64,000 nt of DNA. Origin: Fasciola hepatica (Eukaryota; Platyhelminthes; Trematoda; Plagiorchiida; Fasciolidae). Location: contig CANUEZ040000001.1 in assembly GCA_948099385.1 (NCBI GenBank), positions 1,004,501 to 1,068,500 of the forward strand, read 5' to 3'. The notes beneath the pieces are model-generated. The model made no database searches and had not been told where the DNA came from. It saw nothing but the letters and a program-made list of their open reading frames with translations. Both the position numbers and the translations under genes were made by a program. This document shows positions 26,926 to 37,937 of the stretch, in pieces (position 1 is the stretch's first letter; each line of letters starts with the position of its first letter).

Positions 26926-29640
26926 TCGGAGACATCGGTTGTCGGACTCGGAAAGACGCCGGGCATCCTCAACGCGAAGTGGCCAAGTCTGGAAACCGTT
27001 GTGTAAATTACTACGAGCCTTGGCGACGTACACCCGTCCCTTAAGAGAGGGCCGTATGTCACGGCGACGTCACAGGCGTCGCGGGTTTACGAAAGCTGCT
27101 TTGTTCAACAAACAATTCCATAGTGCATTCCTATCGACGGAGTCAAAAGCCATGCGAATGTCTAGGAAAGTGATGGTTGTTTGTCTTTGGAAAGTATGAA
27201 AGTGCTCTAGCAATTTTCGGAGGGTGGAGATTTGATCGATACATCCACGACCGGCACGATACCCATCTTGATCCTCACGAGTCTGTTATGTGTGTTTGGC
27301 ACAACCTGCGAAGCATGACAGACGCTAGCAGCTTCGACGCTATTGGGATAACCCCAAGCAGCACCATACCCAAAGCTGTTGGGCGAGCGTTAGACTAAAA
27401 CGACTTGTAACATGTGCCTTCAAAGATTGCACACAAGTTCGTGAAGTTTTACAAGAAATATAATGATAAAAGCACCACAATATTTAATAAAACATATCTG
27501 CTTTACAAAAACGGCATATTTTGCTTTACAAGTTTTCAGTGTACCATTTTCATAATAAACTATCTGATTTTCACAAACAAATTATTTTAATCAGCGGTAA
27601 GTTAGTGGTTTCGCTCGAAAAGATGGGTAATGGCCTAACAGACTAAGATACAGGCAGTTAAAATGGGTTAGGATGAGAGGAGGTACCCATTTTCAGCGAT
27701 TTTTTCCAACTTTAGGCTCGCAATTGGGCTCAGGTAGCGCTGTCCAACGCGCGCTCGGCGTGCTGCTTGGGACGCTTACACGCCTATGGTTAGCGCAATC
27801 ACTGCGCGAGCCCCTTTTCAAAATGGCAACAACAATCGATTTCCCCACAAGGACGGAACCTGCTCGGAATTCCGAAATTTCGGGAGAACATGAAAGTCTC
27901 TGACGAGCTACACTCTACCATCTTTAAAAAAGACAGGAGGAAGGCCATCGAAGTCGGGTGCTTTGTTACGTCCCAAGGCCAGGATTTCCTTTCAAATCCC
28001 CGCTCTGGTAGGTCGTTACGTTTAAACGCACCATTGGACACGTTTCGGAACAGGCTGGCGCTGAGGGTTCGCTAAACTGTCTGAAAGTGCTCCTCCCAGA
28101 GTTCGAGACGCAGTTGTTGATTTTGAATTGGCGAACCGTCAACTTCACAAATTTTTCACTTACACCAATTGGATTTTACTGGTGACTCTAATGAGATAGA
28201 ACAGCTTGTGGGAAGTTCCCATAGCGGTAGCAGGTTCCGTCTCTGGTGCGCCTTGCGACCGAAAGATTTCGCGGTACCTTCGAAGGTTTGTGTTAATTAT
28301 ACGTCTTATTACGAGTCGTGCTACACTATACTCGTTTCCAGCCGGGATCGCCTGGTCTGCTTAGAGAAGACACAGAGATTCAGCAGAATTCCAGGATCTC
28401 TCGGCACGATGAAACAGGGCAGCGGAGTGCAAAGCTTATTGGATTATCGACCATTGTTGGTCTATGTTATCAGGTGGGGCTACAGCTAGCTTTTCAGCTG
28501 GCACCTTTCGGAAGGTGAATAGACGAGATTGATCGGAAAGCATATCTCAATCTAACCGTCATTGCAGCATGCATTAGGAGCGCCCATCGAAGAGCATAGA
28601 CAACTTAATGAGAACCAGTGTGATCGGAATGAAGGGAGTGGGGTGCTTCAGTAAGAGCGACAGTCTCGTATGCAACCCCACTATTTGTAGCGCACAGCGA
28701 TGTGGTCGATCTGGGTCCACGGATGACTTGAATAGAGTGGACGCATTGTGGCGTACCGGTGACAATACCATCTGAAGTTGGTACTGCCGAGAAACAGGTA
28801 GTGGTCACAGTACACGGCACAAGCACAGGAATCTGGCTCCAAGTGGCCTCCTAAACGCGCCTCCTTTGACGATAGCCGACCAAATATAGCATTCATATCC
28901 CCCGCCAAAATCACGATAGCAGCCCGGCTTGTGTACGTAAGAAGTCGTATAGCTTTTGGTACAAGTTATCTTTGATTGTATCTGGAATGCAATCAGCCGG
29001 TGCGTACGCCGAAAAGATGATCAGATTTTGTCTATCAGAACGGCGACTGCTCACTTTGCCCGAACCCTGATCTCAATGCGCATAAACGACTGTCGACTGG
29101 GATCCAGCCTAGCAGCACCGTTTCAGCTCTTCCCCTGCGAGCAATGCCAACGCCAGCAAAACCAGAAGCTTTAGCATCAGCATCCTTAGAATGGCGTAAG
29201 TAAAACTTCACGGAAGGATCAGAGAGCGGTAAAACTGGAGTTCCGAATGCGAGTCTTTTGAATGTAACACACATCAATGGCAAGGGACTTGAGCGTACGA
29301 GCTAAGCTCGCCTGTTGCCCCATACGCACAGGGGTTCGCACGCCAAACCTGGCTAGTCTGAATGTGAGTTGAGGATGAAGGAAGGCATCAACCGGTGGCA
29401 GCGTGCTTGGTAAGATTCGGAAGCTAGTCGAAGAAGGATGAGAGGGAATATAGCCAGAATTTCTAGCAATGGCACTACAACTGGCGCCATCGACCGAAGA
29501 TCCCGTGGGGTCTGATAAGAGAAAAGACAGAGGAGGTGGGAAAGTAATTCCTTGTGTATCGTGCGATGGAGCATTCATGTGTGTGTGATGAGAAAAGACC
29601 GCCATGGTTATTGTGTTGTAGGCTGTCATAATAATCGGTT
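26926..29640 (-). mobile_element. RTE-like LINE copy A, RT core deleted
   Basis: Minus-strand order: N-terminus and start of the EEP endonuclease (29629-29035, 'LARTLKSLAIDVCYIQKTR', 'LLGWIPVDSRLCALRSG'). Next comes 'ILAGDMNAIFGRLSSKEARL' and 'HPWTQIDHIAV' (28914-28681), then a linker with 'HKLFYLIR' near 28.2 kb and RT fingers 'ILKRGSRSDCANHR' (27.8 kb). 'IASKLLASVMLRRL', 'GRGCIDQISTLRKLLEH' and 'FLDIRMAFDSVDRNALW' follow (27.35-27.15 kb). Immediately after, the sequence jumps to the thumb, 'RRRDIRPSLKGRVY', and 'QTWPLRVEDARRLSESDN' (27.06-26.93 kb). The palm segment with SGVRQG and YADD is therefore missing. A separate 419-bp insertion interrupts the fingers. Confidence 0.85.
27353..27771. 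mobile_element. 419-bp insertion with 12-bp terminal inverted repeats
   Basis: The element begins 'cccaagcagcac' and ends 'gtgctgcttggg', exact reverse complements. It is flanked by 'ac' on both sides (2-bp direct repeat), and removing it restores the LINE reading 'RRVSVIPIASK' on the minus strand. The interior is AT-rich with no useful open frame. This is a non-autonomous DNA transposon (MITE-like) inserted into LINE copy A. I do not recognise the TIR family. Confidence 0.75.
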
Positions 29641-31290
29641 ACCTAATCCAGAGTAGGCCTCTTCCCCTCGCTCTAATGATCGAATACATGACTCCACTTC
29701 CACTTCCCATGGGGGTTTACGTGATACTGCCCAAAGATTCGCAGTTGTTGACGTCGGACTGACTACATCAGCGCTCGGCCCGCTAAACTGCTCCTTGAAG
29801 TATTCGGCCCAACAGCCAAGATTTTGCTGTTTGCCGTGAACAGGCTCTTCATTTCTATCGTGTATCATTACACTGACAGGGGTTCACCGTCCACCGATGT
29901 CACGAATAAGTTTGAACAGTCTTGGACTGTGACCTGATACAGCTACTACTTCCATTTCTTCAGCTACCTTGACCCACCAACTTCCGTGATCCTCCTTGAG
30001 GCTTTTCGCCACTTGCATGTGTGGATTTCTTCGTATGTCGTTCATCTCCTTCCTGTTCGAGGGCTGACGTTTTTGCTTCATTAGCTTGATCGACTCTCAC
30101 GAAATCCAGTGTCTTTGATGGACATCGGATTACGGACCACAGGCAAAACCTGCTGCCACGTGCATAGCCTGTTTCATATGGGCCCAGTGCTCATCTACAT
30201 TACTGTTCGTCACAGATCCTAGCTCATAAGCTAAATTCTGTTCATAACGAGTGCGAACTTCTGGATCACACAAACGTTGCACGGCTAACCGGGTTTGCGT
30301 CGATGACCATGGAGCTAGAAAGATAATCACATTAAGACAGATGTATGGTCCGACTATACATATGCGGACCAGTAAGATCTACAGTTCTGAACAGAACTAC
30401 GCCACCGGTAGCTCACTGCCGTACGATCGATCTGGTTTAGAGTACCCGTTGAGTTGAAGCGCCATATCCACGTGCGATGCGAGTTGTCTGAAATTGGGGC
30501 CAAACAAGAACAACCGATTGTCTGCACAAAACTAGAGAAACCTATCCCGGTTATCTGTGCACTCAGCGGGTACAGCACAACGCCTACCTAGACAAGCTTC
30601 TAGGGCACTAAGTATGCTAATTCGTGCATCAAAATCACCAGCCAGCACTACAATGTCAGAGTGGTGAGTTCATCATAGAACTCGTCGTTCTGCATGTCAG
30701 AACTGCAGTCTGTTGGAGCGTGTCGAGATTACAAACAGATTGTGCTCAACACAACTATCCTTTCCAAAACCGACTGACCCTTTTAGTCTCAGCACAAACG
30801 ACTGTTAACCGGGATCCAGTCTAAAAGAGCAGCCTCGGCCCTATCAGTCAAAACTATTCCCACACCACGTCGACCAGCAGCTCGAGCTACTTCGTCTCCT
30901 GAAGTGCACAGAAAATACCTCGATGAGATACCAGAAGTAGTTAGTTGAATCACACTGTTTCAATCCTGGATACGCGTTTCACTTACGCAGCAAATACCAA
31001 TCGCCAGGGAGTCTATTGTAAGGGCTAGGTATGCCTACACACCGGCCTGCATGGGTGTACGCACGTTAAAGGAGCCGAGATTCAGAGGCTGACGAGGCTT
31101 GAGAAAATGTGAGTTACTAGACAGCGGATTAGTCCCGACACTATTTGACAATGAACCATTGCGAGTATCGAGCGTGTTATCAGTGGGAGCATTATGGGTG
31201 GATGGAGCGGACAAAGGGAGGTGGTTGGAGACAGGAGACAGAGGTTGAGTAAAAGAGAGGGAACTCTGAGCAGTAACCCACTTATGACTT
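29641..31290 (-). mobile_element. RTE-like LINE copy B, endonuclease part, truncated in RT fingers
   Basis: On the minus strand: 'FNVRTPMQAG' and 'RIQD' near 31.0 kb, 'ALLDWIPVNSRLCLRLKGSV' near 30.8 kb, and 'NQIDRTAVSYRW' with a degraded SDH region (30578-30354). A linker follows with 'PEVRTRYEQNLAYEL' and 'PRLFKLIRDIGG' (30.3-29.9 kb), then 'EVEVESCIRSLERG' (29.68 kb) at the start of reverse transcriptase. There it stops and copy A begins, same strand, head-to-tail. Multiple stops are present. Confidence 0.8.
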
Positions 31291-33056
31291 GGGTAAAGAA
31301 CCCCTAATCAAATACTACAACAACCATCGCAGTGTAAGCGTTATGAATAGGTCATTCAATAACATGTAAGAAGGGCATTAAAAGACGGACCAGTTCATTT
31401 GACCATTTGGGGCATACAGGACTTCCACGGTGGGAAGAAATTCCTACGCATGATGAAAATTGACGCCCGTGTATTTACACATGTCGATCATTGACTTGAT
31501 CGTATTTTGTAGTTCCCTCCCTACTTTTTCATACTTTTGATTTCCCAGTCAGGTTGCTACTAAGAAGCAGTAATCAGGACCGACGCAATCTGTGAACCGT
31601 TAATACTTGCTCCAACTGAGTTAAGTTCAGATCAGCATGAACATTCAAGAAGGAGCAGCAACGATAAATTGTGCTTATGGATGGCATGCCACCGAGTAAA
31701 TATTCCATAGACTTCAATTCGACTCGGGTGTTCCGTGCATTGGGTCGCAAACTTGACCAGAATACTCACCATAACCGAGTTCACATTGGTTGGCACACAA
31801 CTAACGGGAACATCGAACTACGTGTGGTTAAATAAATCTTATTTGAAGTTATAATAAGCGAATTTCGGTGTCATTGTTTGCCAATTCAGATATGTATTCC
31901 AGCGTATCTTTCCAGGCTGACATCAGTTTAAGCGAAAACCTAACCATTGCTTACTAAAGCTACTGTTTTCACAAGCAAAAATATAAAATCAAATATATCC
32001 GTAGAACATCCTGTGCAGCAAGTCGCACGTGAAACGCGAACACAAGCCGCTCACATGCTGTAAACATGTCAGACACGGCGCGGGCCATGGGTGACTAAGA
32101 CATTCCATGAACAAAGCTAAGCCGCATTCAGCTTCGAAATTTCGTTCAACTGTCGCACGAAGACGTGTACATGGAAAGCCGAAGCAGAGGTCGCGTTTCG
32201 GGTGATTCTTCATCTGATCTGGTGAAACAAGTTCGATTGCAATCTAATGTTACGTGATATGGGTTTGTTCAAATTTTCCGATTCTCCGTTCCTATTTCTG
32301 GGCAGATTAAATTATTCGTGCGCAGTGATCTGCCTGAAAACAGCATGGAGGAGTGGGTTAGTACCACTGGTCGTTTTTTGTTCGCGCGTTGATGAGGAGT
32401 TCCCAGGTATATGCTGCTGATAAAGCAGTGTTAGTTCACATCCAACCACAGACGATCTGAATGACATGTCGTACCACCAAATATGTGTTCACAAAGAGTG
32501 GTGGATGTGCTGCTATTTGATTCGTTTTTGCACAACTTCTCGAATCACCACCTTAGTTTTTTTTTGCCCATTTTTCATGAAGACAGATTTCAGCTTGCTA
32601 TCTTTAACGATAACGAACGCAAAAAACAACTCCGTCAGCACAGATATTGTGCGATTTATGGTGCAGGAGTAGTCAACAGTTAAATAAGGATTAGTTTATT
32701 TTTCCTGTTACAAAAACGTTGGTAAAAATGAAGTTGGAAGAGAAAAATAGATGAAATCTGAAAAAGTCAAGTGTGATGATATCAACGATAAGCTAATATA
32801 TTAGAAAACATATGGCGAAATCCCGCTGATTCTCGTGTTTACCGCAACACAGTACCGCGAGCAAAAGGGTGTGATATTTCACACATTGAACATCCGAACC
32901 TGTGATCTGAAAAGAAGAGCAAAATATAAAAAGGTACTCATCATTCAGTAGCACTTTAGAAGAGAGATTGTAGGCACGTGCGAGGTCAATCTTTTGAGAA
33001 ACAAGTGGGAGGGGGGGGGGAGGGCTAGACACGATCGACTGTACGATTAAACTTAC
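31291..33056. other. No firm gene; possible small minus-strand exon
   Basis: Downstream of exon F of the left-arm gene, a pyrimidine-rich acceptor on the minus strand precedes an open 53-nt stretch, 32938-32990. It encodes 'IDLARAYNLSSKVLLNDE' and ends at a 'gtacct' donor. The phase does not join cleanly to exon F, so I do not call it. The rest (31.3-32.9 kb) shows only short open frames. Confidence 0.35.
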
Positions 33057-33266
33057 TGTTTTAAATACTCGTGCGACAAACGAGTACGGAAATCCGTGTC
33101 TGGATCGCGTTCATGCAGGATTGTAAGGAATTGTGACAAACAAGGAGTCACATCAATTTGTACTCGAGTTCTACTTCCGTCTGGTTTTCGAGGTCCCGGC
33201 TCAATATCCATACCGATCAACCATTGGCTTACAAATTGGGAAACACGTTGCTCAGTGCGCTCCGAG
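33057..33266 (-). CDS. Unidentified gene, exon F (left copy, long form)
   Basis: On the minus strand a canonical acceptor ('ctatctttgttgcag') opens a 210-nt exon: 1 nt completing a codon, 69 codons and 2 nt. It ends at a 'gtaagt' donor. The product begins 'SERTEQRVSQFVSQWLIGMD' and ends 'RTRLSHEYLK'. Its first base completes the glycine codon left open by exon E, so the phases agree. The duplication boundary falls at 33168, so the last 36 codons (after 'PDGSRT') exist only in this copy. I do not recognise the protein: it is helical and charged, with no obvious signal or membrane segment. The continuous frame plus matching splice signals on both sides make an exon likely. Confidence 0.65.
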
Positions 33267-33964
33267 CTGCAACAAAGATAGAATAACAGAAATGCAACAC
33301 CGCGTAGTTATCTTGTTCATCGCATGTCCTTATATGACTACAGGAGTCTTAGGTGGATTTCGCAGTAATTTCGGTGATTTAAGAGTCTTGTGCTGTAATT
33401 AAAGAGTGTTGCACCCTAGTTCAAGAGTTAGCCATCACCAGTAAGTGAAAGATTCATGAAACCTAAACAACTGCACTAATTTTTAGCAGAAACAAAACTA
33501 AACATCTAAAAAGACACTGAATATGAAAGTGTGCCTATCGTAGGAAACGCATGCAAATATTGCTATAGCGTGAATGGATTGAAGGTAAAAAATCTTCTGA
33601 TAAAAGAAGTCTGTGCATCCTCGCTAACTTCCAAGATTCTTTCTGTTCCCTTCCACTAAAATACTAACCGAACTTTCAAATGTCCCACCCATATGGTTAA
33701 ACATGGGCTATAGGAAGGAAGAAAACGGAATATCTATTGGATAAACAGGCTTATTGTGCCCGATCTCTAGGTTCAAAGTCACTAGTTTTATATCCTCCGT
33801 CACCTCTTCAATGGACAGCTTTGTTCTGATTTGTTTGTTCTGTGAATGACACAGTCGTACCACAAAACCACCGGTTAGCTGTCACACCCTGGTCCGCTAT
33901 TCGGTGTGGTATCCGTACCGAGCATTACAAGAAACAGCTATGCGAGCAGAAGGAAGATTCTTAC

Positions 33965-34114
33965 CCGATTGGTACACGATGAATTCGCGTCTCCTGCACG
34001 TGGTCCATATCATCCAACAATTGTGCCAAGTCTCGCAATCGGGAATTAACAAGACCACCAAGTACGGCTAGTTCTTCTGTAGAGCGTGCGAAGAATGTGA
34101 TGAGGAGAAAGTGT
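33965..34114 (-). CDS. Unidentified gene, exon E (left copy)
   Basis: A 150-nt minus-strand exon with an acceptor after 'gcgtgcacag' and a donor 'gtaagaa'. It has 1 nt completing a codon, 49 codons and 2 nt. The product starts 'HFLLITFFARSTEELAVLGG' and ends 'ETRIHRVPI(G)'. It joins in phase to exon D before it and exon F after it across introns of about 508 and 698 nt. It is predicted to be mostly helical, with no hallmark motif I can name. The right-arm copy is 61529-61678. Confidence 0.65.
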
Positions 34115-34417
34115 CTGTGCACGCGATGAACGGAAAATGAGGAACAGTGACGTGCAAAAATAATGAAACTGGTGACAATACAATATTTCTTTCCTGCAGC
34201 ATGCATCACGAAATAGGGATCTGCGTGACACTAACAAAATTTATGGAATAGCATCGATGGCTTGAGTTTTTCAGAGATAGTGCAGGCAACCCAATGGAAA
34301 GAGAAAATAATGTGGGCTGTTCGGCGTGATCAGTGATGACGGCCACGCCCCATTAGTTCCGTATTTCTATTTTGACTACTGACGGCGACGGCAGTAGCTT
34401 GTTTCTGAGTTGTTCCT

Positions 34418-34747
34418 GTGTCAGATGGTCTATTAGAAACTAAGATAAACGAAATCGATATTTACGAACCATTATTTCAAAAATTTATATGTCAATCCCG
34501 AAGCCACTACACAAATGCACTGGCTCATTGCACCGGACCACAAGATTACTCCGGAACACCCGAGGCAGTCTGTGCATTCGACTGTAAGCCTGCCTTATGT
34601 AAATGCAACTTCGACTATTTACAGGAATATGCGACAACGTTGCAAATTATACAAACCCCGACGTGTCAGGTGTGTGGTCATCAACGTTATCCAAAGGCGT
34701 TGAAATATGGTGCGCCCTTTAGAAACAAAAAACAAATACAACAATAG
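34418..34747 (+). CDS. Unassigned 109-codon frame antisense to exon D (left copy)
   Basis: The plus-strand frame opens right after an acceptor-like 'ttgttcctgtgtcag' and contains a cysteine-rich centre ('CAFDCKPALCKCNFDYLQEY', then 'CQVCGHQRY'). A donor-like 'cag/gtgtgt' follows 'TPTCQ', so an exon of about 80 codons is possible. It is kept in both arms with one residue changed (V to I). It overlaps exon D on the opposite strand, so at most one reading is likely to be real. Function unknown. Confidence 0.35.
   Translation: MSDGLLETKINEIDIYEPLFQKFICQSRSHYTNALAHCTGPQDYSGTPEAVCAFDCKPALCKCNFDYLQEYATTLQIIQTPTCQVCGHQRYPKALKYGAPFRNKKQIQQ
34623..34716 (-). CDS. Unidentified gene, exon D (left copy)
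   Basis: A 94-nt minus-strand exon: acceptor 'gtttctaaag', 2 nt completing a codon, 30 codons and 2 nt, then donor 'gtaaat'. It encodes 'RTIFQRLWITLMTTHLTRRG' and onward to 'LQRCRIF', running in phase into exon E to give 'CRIFLHFLLITFFARSTEEL'. The phase match with exon E is the main support. The antisense cysteine-rich frame over the same bases lowers confidence. Confidence 0.45.
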
Positions 34748-36818
34748 TTTACAAAATACCAAGAGATGGGCATCATAGCCACGGTTGTCTAAGTTCAACA
34801 AGACAGCAATTCGCTGTCTAAGCAGGAAGCAATAGAAAGAACGATCGCGTGCAAGAGGGTCACATGCTAGTACAGCGAGGCTGGTTAACTATCCATGAAA
34901 AACAACCAATCAGAAAGAGAGTAGGGTGGGTGCACATGAGAAAGACTACACAAGCCGAGCCTACTCCCGTCTGGCTAGGGTTGATGCATGCGTGCGTGCG
35001 TGTACCAAATGGATCAAAAAGGGAAATAATCGGTGAAGGAAATTAGGACCCACACGGAGTAGGCTCAGTCAAACGAGGAGCTGTGTATATGTGTTGCGTT
35101 AACCATACGGCTGAGCGCTTACGAGTCGGGTCGAAGGTGGAGTATGAATGCCAATGGGAATCAAAATCCGACCCGTGAGGAAATTAAACACTAACCAGTT
35201 ATCAGAGAGAGGATCAATATCGCCCATCGCAAGACCGAAAGTACCACACCGAAAAGGCCAAATTAACGCCAGAATGCATGGTCTAAATGCGTTCCAGGTA
35301 GGTCAGAAAGACTTGTGAACAAAAAATCAGACTACTTGTTTAAATGGCTAAATAGAACTAACATTTCATTTATTGTTGTAAAAGCTTGAAAATGAATAAT
35401 CGAAGAGAATTCTTCGCTCCATCCGTTGTCTATGTGGTCTATGAGAAGTTTTCACCAACTCAGACAATTAATCAGCTTGTTCAGGTCCTGAAAAAGATCG
35501 GTTAATCGTTCTGTGATCATCACCACCCGAAGCACGCTTGCATTCTCCGAACAAAGCGCATTCAGCTCGGTGGCATACCAGGCAACCTAAATCGTTAACT
35601 ACAGGGTAAACGGTTTCCCAGTCATCGAGTCGATCATGCTAATGTTATCGAGGTGACACTTTCAAGCAGTCATTCCTGTTCTGGCTCAGCATACCTCGCG
35701 TCAAATTCTGTTCATCTATCGCCTAAAGGTGTGATAGATCCGAGGTAAGCGGAGCAAACAGACCTTGACTAGAGGCACAGGTAACTGAGCAAGCGTATTC
35801 GTGCGCGTGCGCATAAGCTAGGAACAGCAGCGGAATTCAGCGTGGCTGCTCTCAATCTTAATGGGCCTTTCATCACGGAGATGTGTGTGGGACGAGGAAA
35901 TTCGGCCGTTCTCGATTGCAACGATGCTAAGAAAGAGTGAGAAAGTTCAGTTGGTGTCGCATAATAGAGAACAGAAAGAACGTGGAGGAAGCTGCAAACA
36001 TTTGCAATCCACAATATTCAGAGAAGAGGTAATACTCAGCTTACTCTTCTCAGCCGCCTACGTGAAACAATGTGAAATTTATACAAATGGTATTTCCAGT
36101 TACAATGAATGGACATAAATTGAATCCGTCAAGCTCGTTTGAACATGCCACTGTGCTGCAAAGAATGTATCGTCTTGTATTACTTTTGTGAGTTCATGTG
36201 CTTAGATTTCAGTCAAAAGCATTCGTTAAAAAACCATCATATTCAGAGTTTGTAGAGTAATGAGATGAATGAAAAAGTGAAGTTTATGCACAGCTCATAT
36301 ACTACTCTTTTTTTGTTCTTCAAATATGCGAGCTAAGTATTGAACAGGCGAATCCTTATAATGCGAGAAAGTGCCAGAAAGACAACTCAGCATGTAACGG
36401 GGATGTATCGTTCAGATGCATATTATGGGTAAAGTTTATACACGATTCAATATTCCTGTCAATAAGTTTGAGGATAAACCTTTCAACACAGGTTAGAAAA
36501 CACGACTGATTACTAGCAGAAAGAGCAATTCAACTATTGTTTCACACAACCAGAGAATACTACAAACGAACGACAGCGCAGAGTAGACGTGAGCAGACAG
36601 GAGCGATTGTGGGGTCTGGAAATGTGTGGGGAAAGACAAACGTAGTCAATTTGAAATGATGAATTGAGCTCAGATCACCGGAGGTGCCGTTTATCGTCAT
36701 CCCTGGGCCGTTGACCGAATCGACTTAAGGAAAGGAACGGTTATGGGACGCACTACAAAATCCCACACGTCTGCTGCAGTGCATCCCATGCAGTGTTCCA
36801 ATGGGAGCCGCTCCTCAC

Positions 36819-36924
36819 GAGTTGAAAATCCGTCAGGCGTGCGACAAAGCCAACGCGATCAGCTGCGCTCACCAACGCAATCCAGCCCGAGTCACACTTA
36901 GGTATTTCACGACCGCGAAATCCA
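36819..36924 (-). CDS. Unidentified gene, exon B (left copy)
   Basis: A 106-nt minus-strand exon: acceptor 'ctctttccag', 1 nt completing a codon, 35 codons, then a possible donor 'gtgagg'. It encodes 'GFRGREIPKCDSGWIALVSA' and then 'ADRVGFVARLTDFQL'. Exon A ends with 2 nt that this first base completes, giving 'DIRISY-S-GFRGREI'. If the donor is not used, the frame runs on to a stop after 'ALQQTCGIL'. Protein family not recognised. Confidence 0.5.
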
Positions 36925-37671
36925 CTGGAAAGAGACATGCCTCGATTGTAAGCTAATTCACGGGCTGATTCTCCATAGTCCGGTCGACTGATTCAACGCA
37001 CGTGTCTATAATCGACGCCCACACGACAGTCGATAATAAGCCCTGCTGAATGCCACTGCTGTTTTTAGTTTGTTTGACCAGCCAGTGTTAGCCGAAATCA
37101 TATGAATCAGAAGTGCCTGAACTTGCTTTGCTGCATTGTACTCGCATACAGCTTTGCGAAAGAACTGCCTAGTTCATTCGAAATCCGGATTTGGTGCTTT
37201 TACATAATTTTACAATCTGCTTCTATTTTTGTCGCACCATACTCTTTGGAATATTTTATCTAGTATCCTAGATGTTTCTCTTTAAAAAAGAATTTATCAC
37301 ATGCTTACACATAAATGCAGTGGGGTGTATTCCTTAGCCTTAAAGGCCCACTGCATTACTGGGCATAGCCGGCAGCTAGATCCTCCAACCACATAAGGTC
37401 CCAAGAGGTCAGGCATTGTGACAAGCCGGATGACTGTGGATTACTGCCTACTACTTGTCGTACAGAACCTGATAGTGTTCACCAATTAGTTCAATGAGAA
37501 CGAATTTCATCCGTTTTCTGCCCATTGACTTGTCGGGCATGACTGCATCTGCGGCTTTGGGTCATGAGAGCAAGCTATCACACAACGTCAGGGTACAGTA
37601 TGATCGCAAATACCGGAATTTCATTGTAAAAAGTAACAAAAATGGGAAGAAAAACCGCTAGCGGAACCTAC

Positions 37672-37756
37672 CTGTAAGAAATCCGAATGTCAAATTTTTC
37701 GAACAATGTATTCACAGGCATTCCACTGTGCAAACTATTCCGCAAAATGTCACGCC
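37672..37756 (-). CDS. Unidentified gene, exon A (left copy)
   Basis: An 85-nt minus-strand exon preceded by a branch-point-like 'tactaac', a pyrimidine tract and the acceptor 'tttcctttcaag', and followed by donor 'gtaggt'. It encodes 'RDILRNSLHSGMPVNTLFEK' and 'FDIRISY'. The open frame continues upstream through the acceptor to 'MSFPKLEQRVVNFWLHEV', so the exon could be longer. The phase agrees with exon B across a 747-nt intron. Function unknown. Confidence 0.5.
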
Positions 37757-37937
37757 CTTGAAAGGAAACAAAAGAATAGGAACAAACAGTTAGTATGAAA
37801 TAACTACAACTGCGGGGATGATGTTGTGTGTGCGGAACAAAAACTGAGGCACCGAGTACTTCATGTAGCCAAAAATTTACAACACGTTGTTCCAGTTTCG
37901 GGAAAGACATTTTTCTCTCAAAAGCTGCTACAACTTT

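Noticed and set aside
33000..33025. G-tract near 33.01 kb as a special structure
   Set aside because: On the minus strand it is the C-rich part of a pyrimidine tract before a possible acceptor. A single G-run alone cannot form a four-stranded structure within one molecule.
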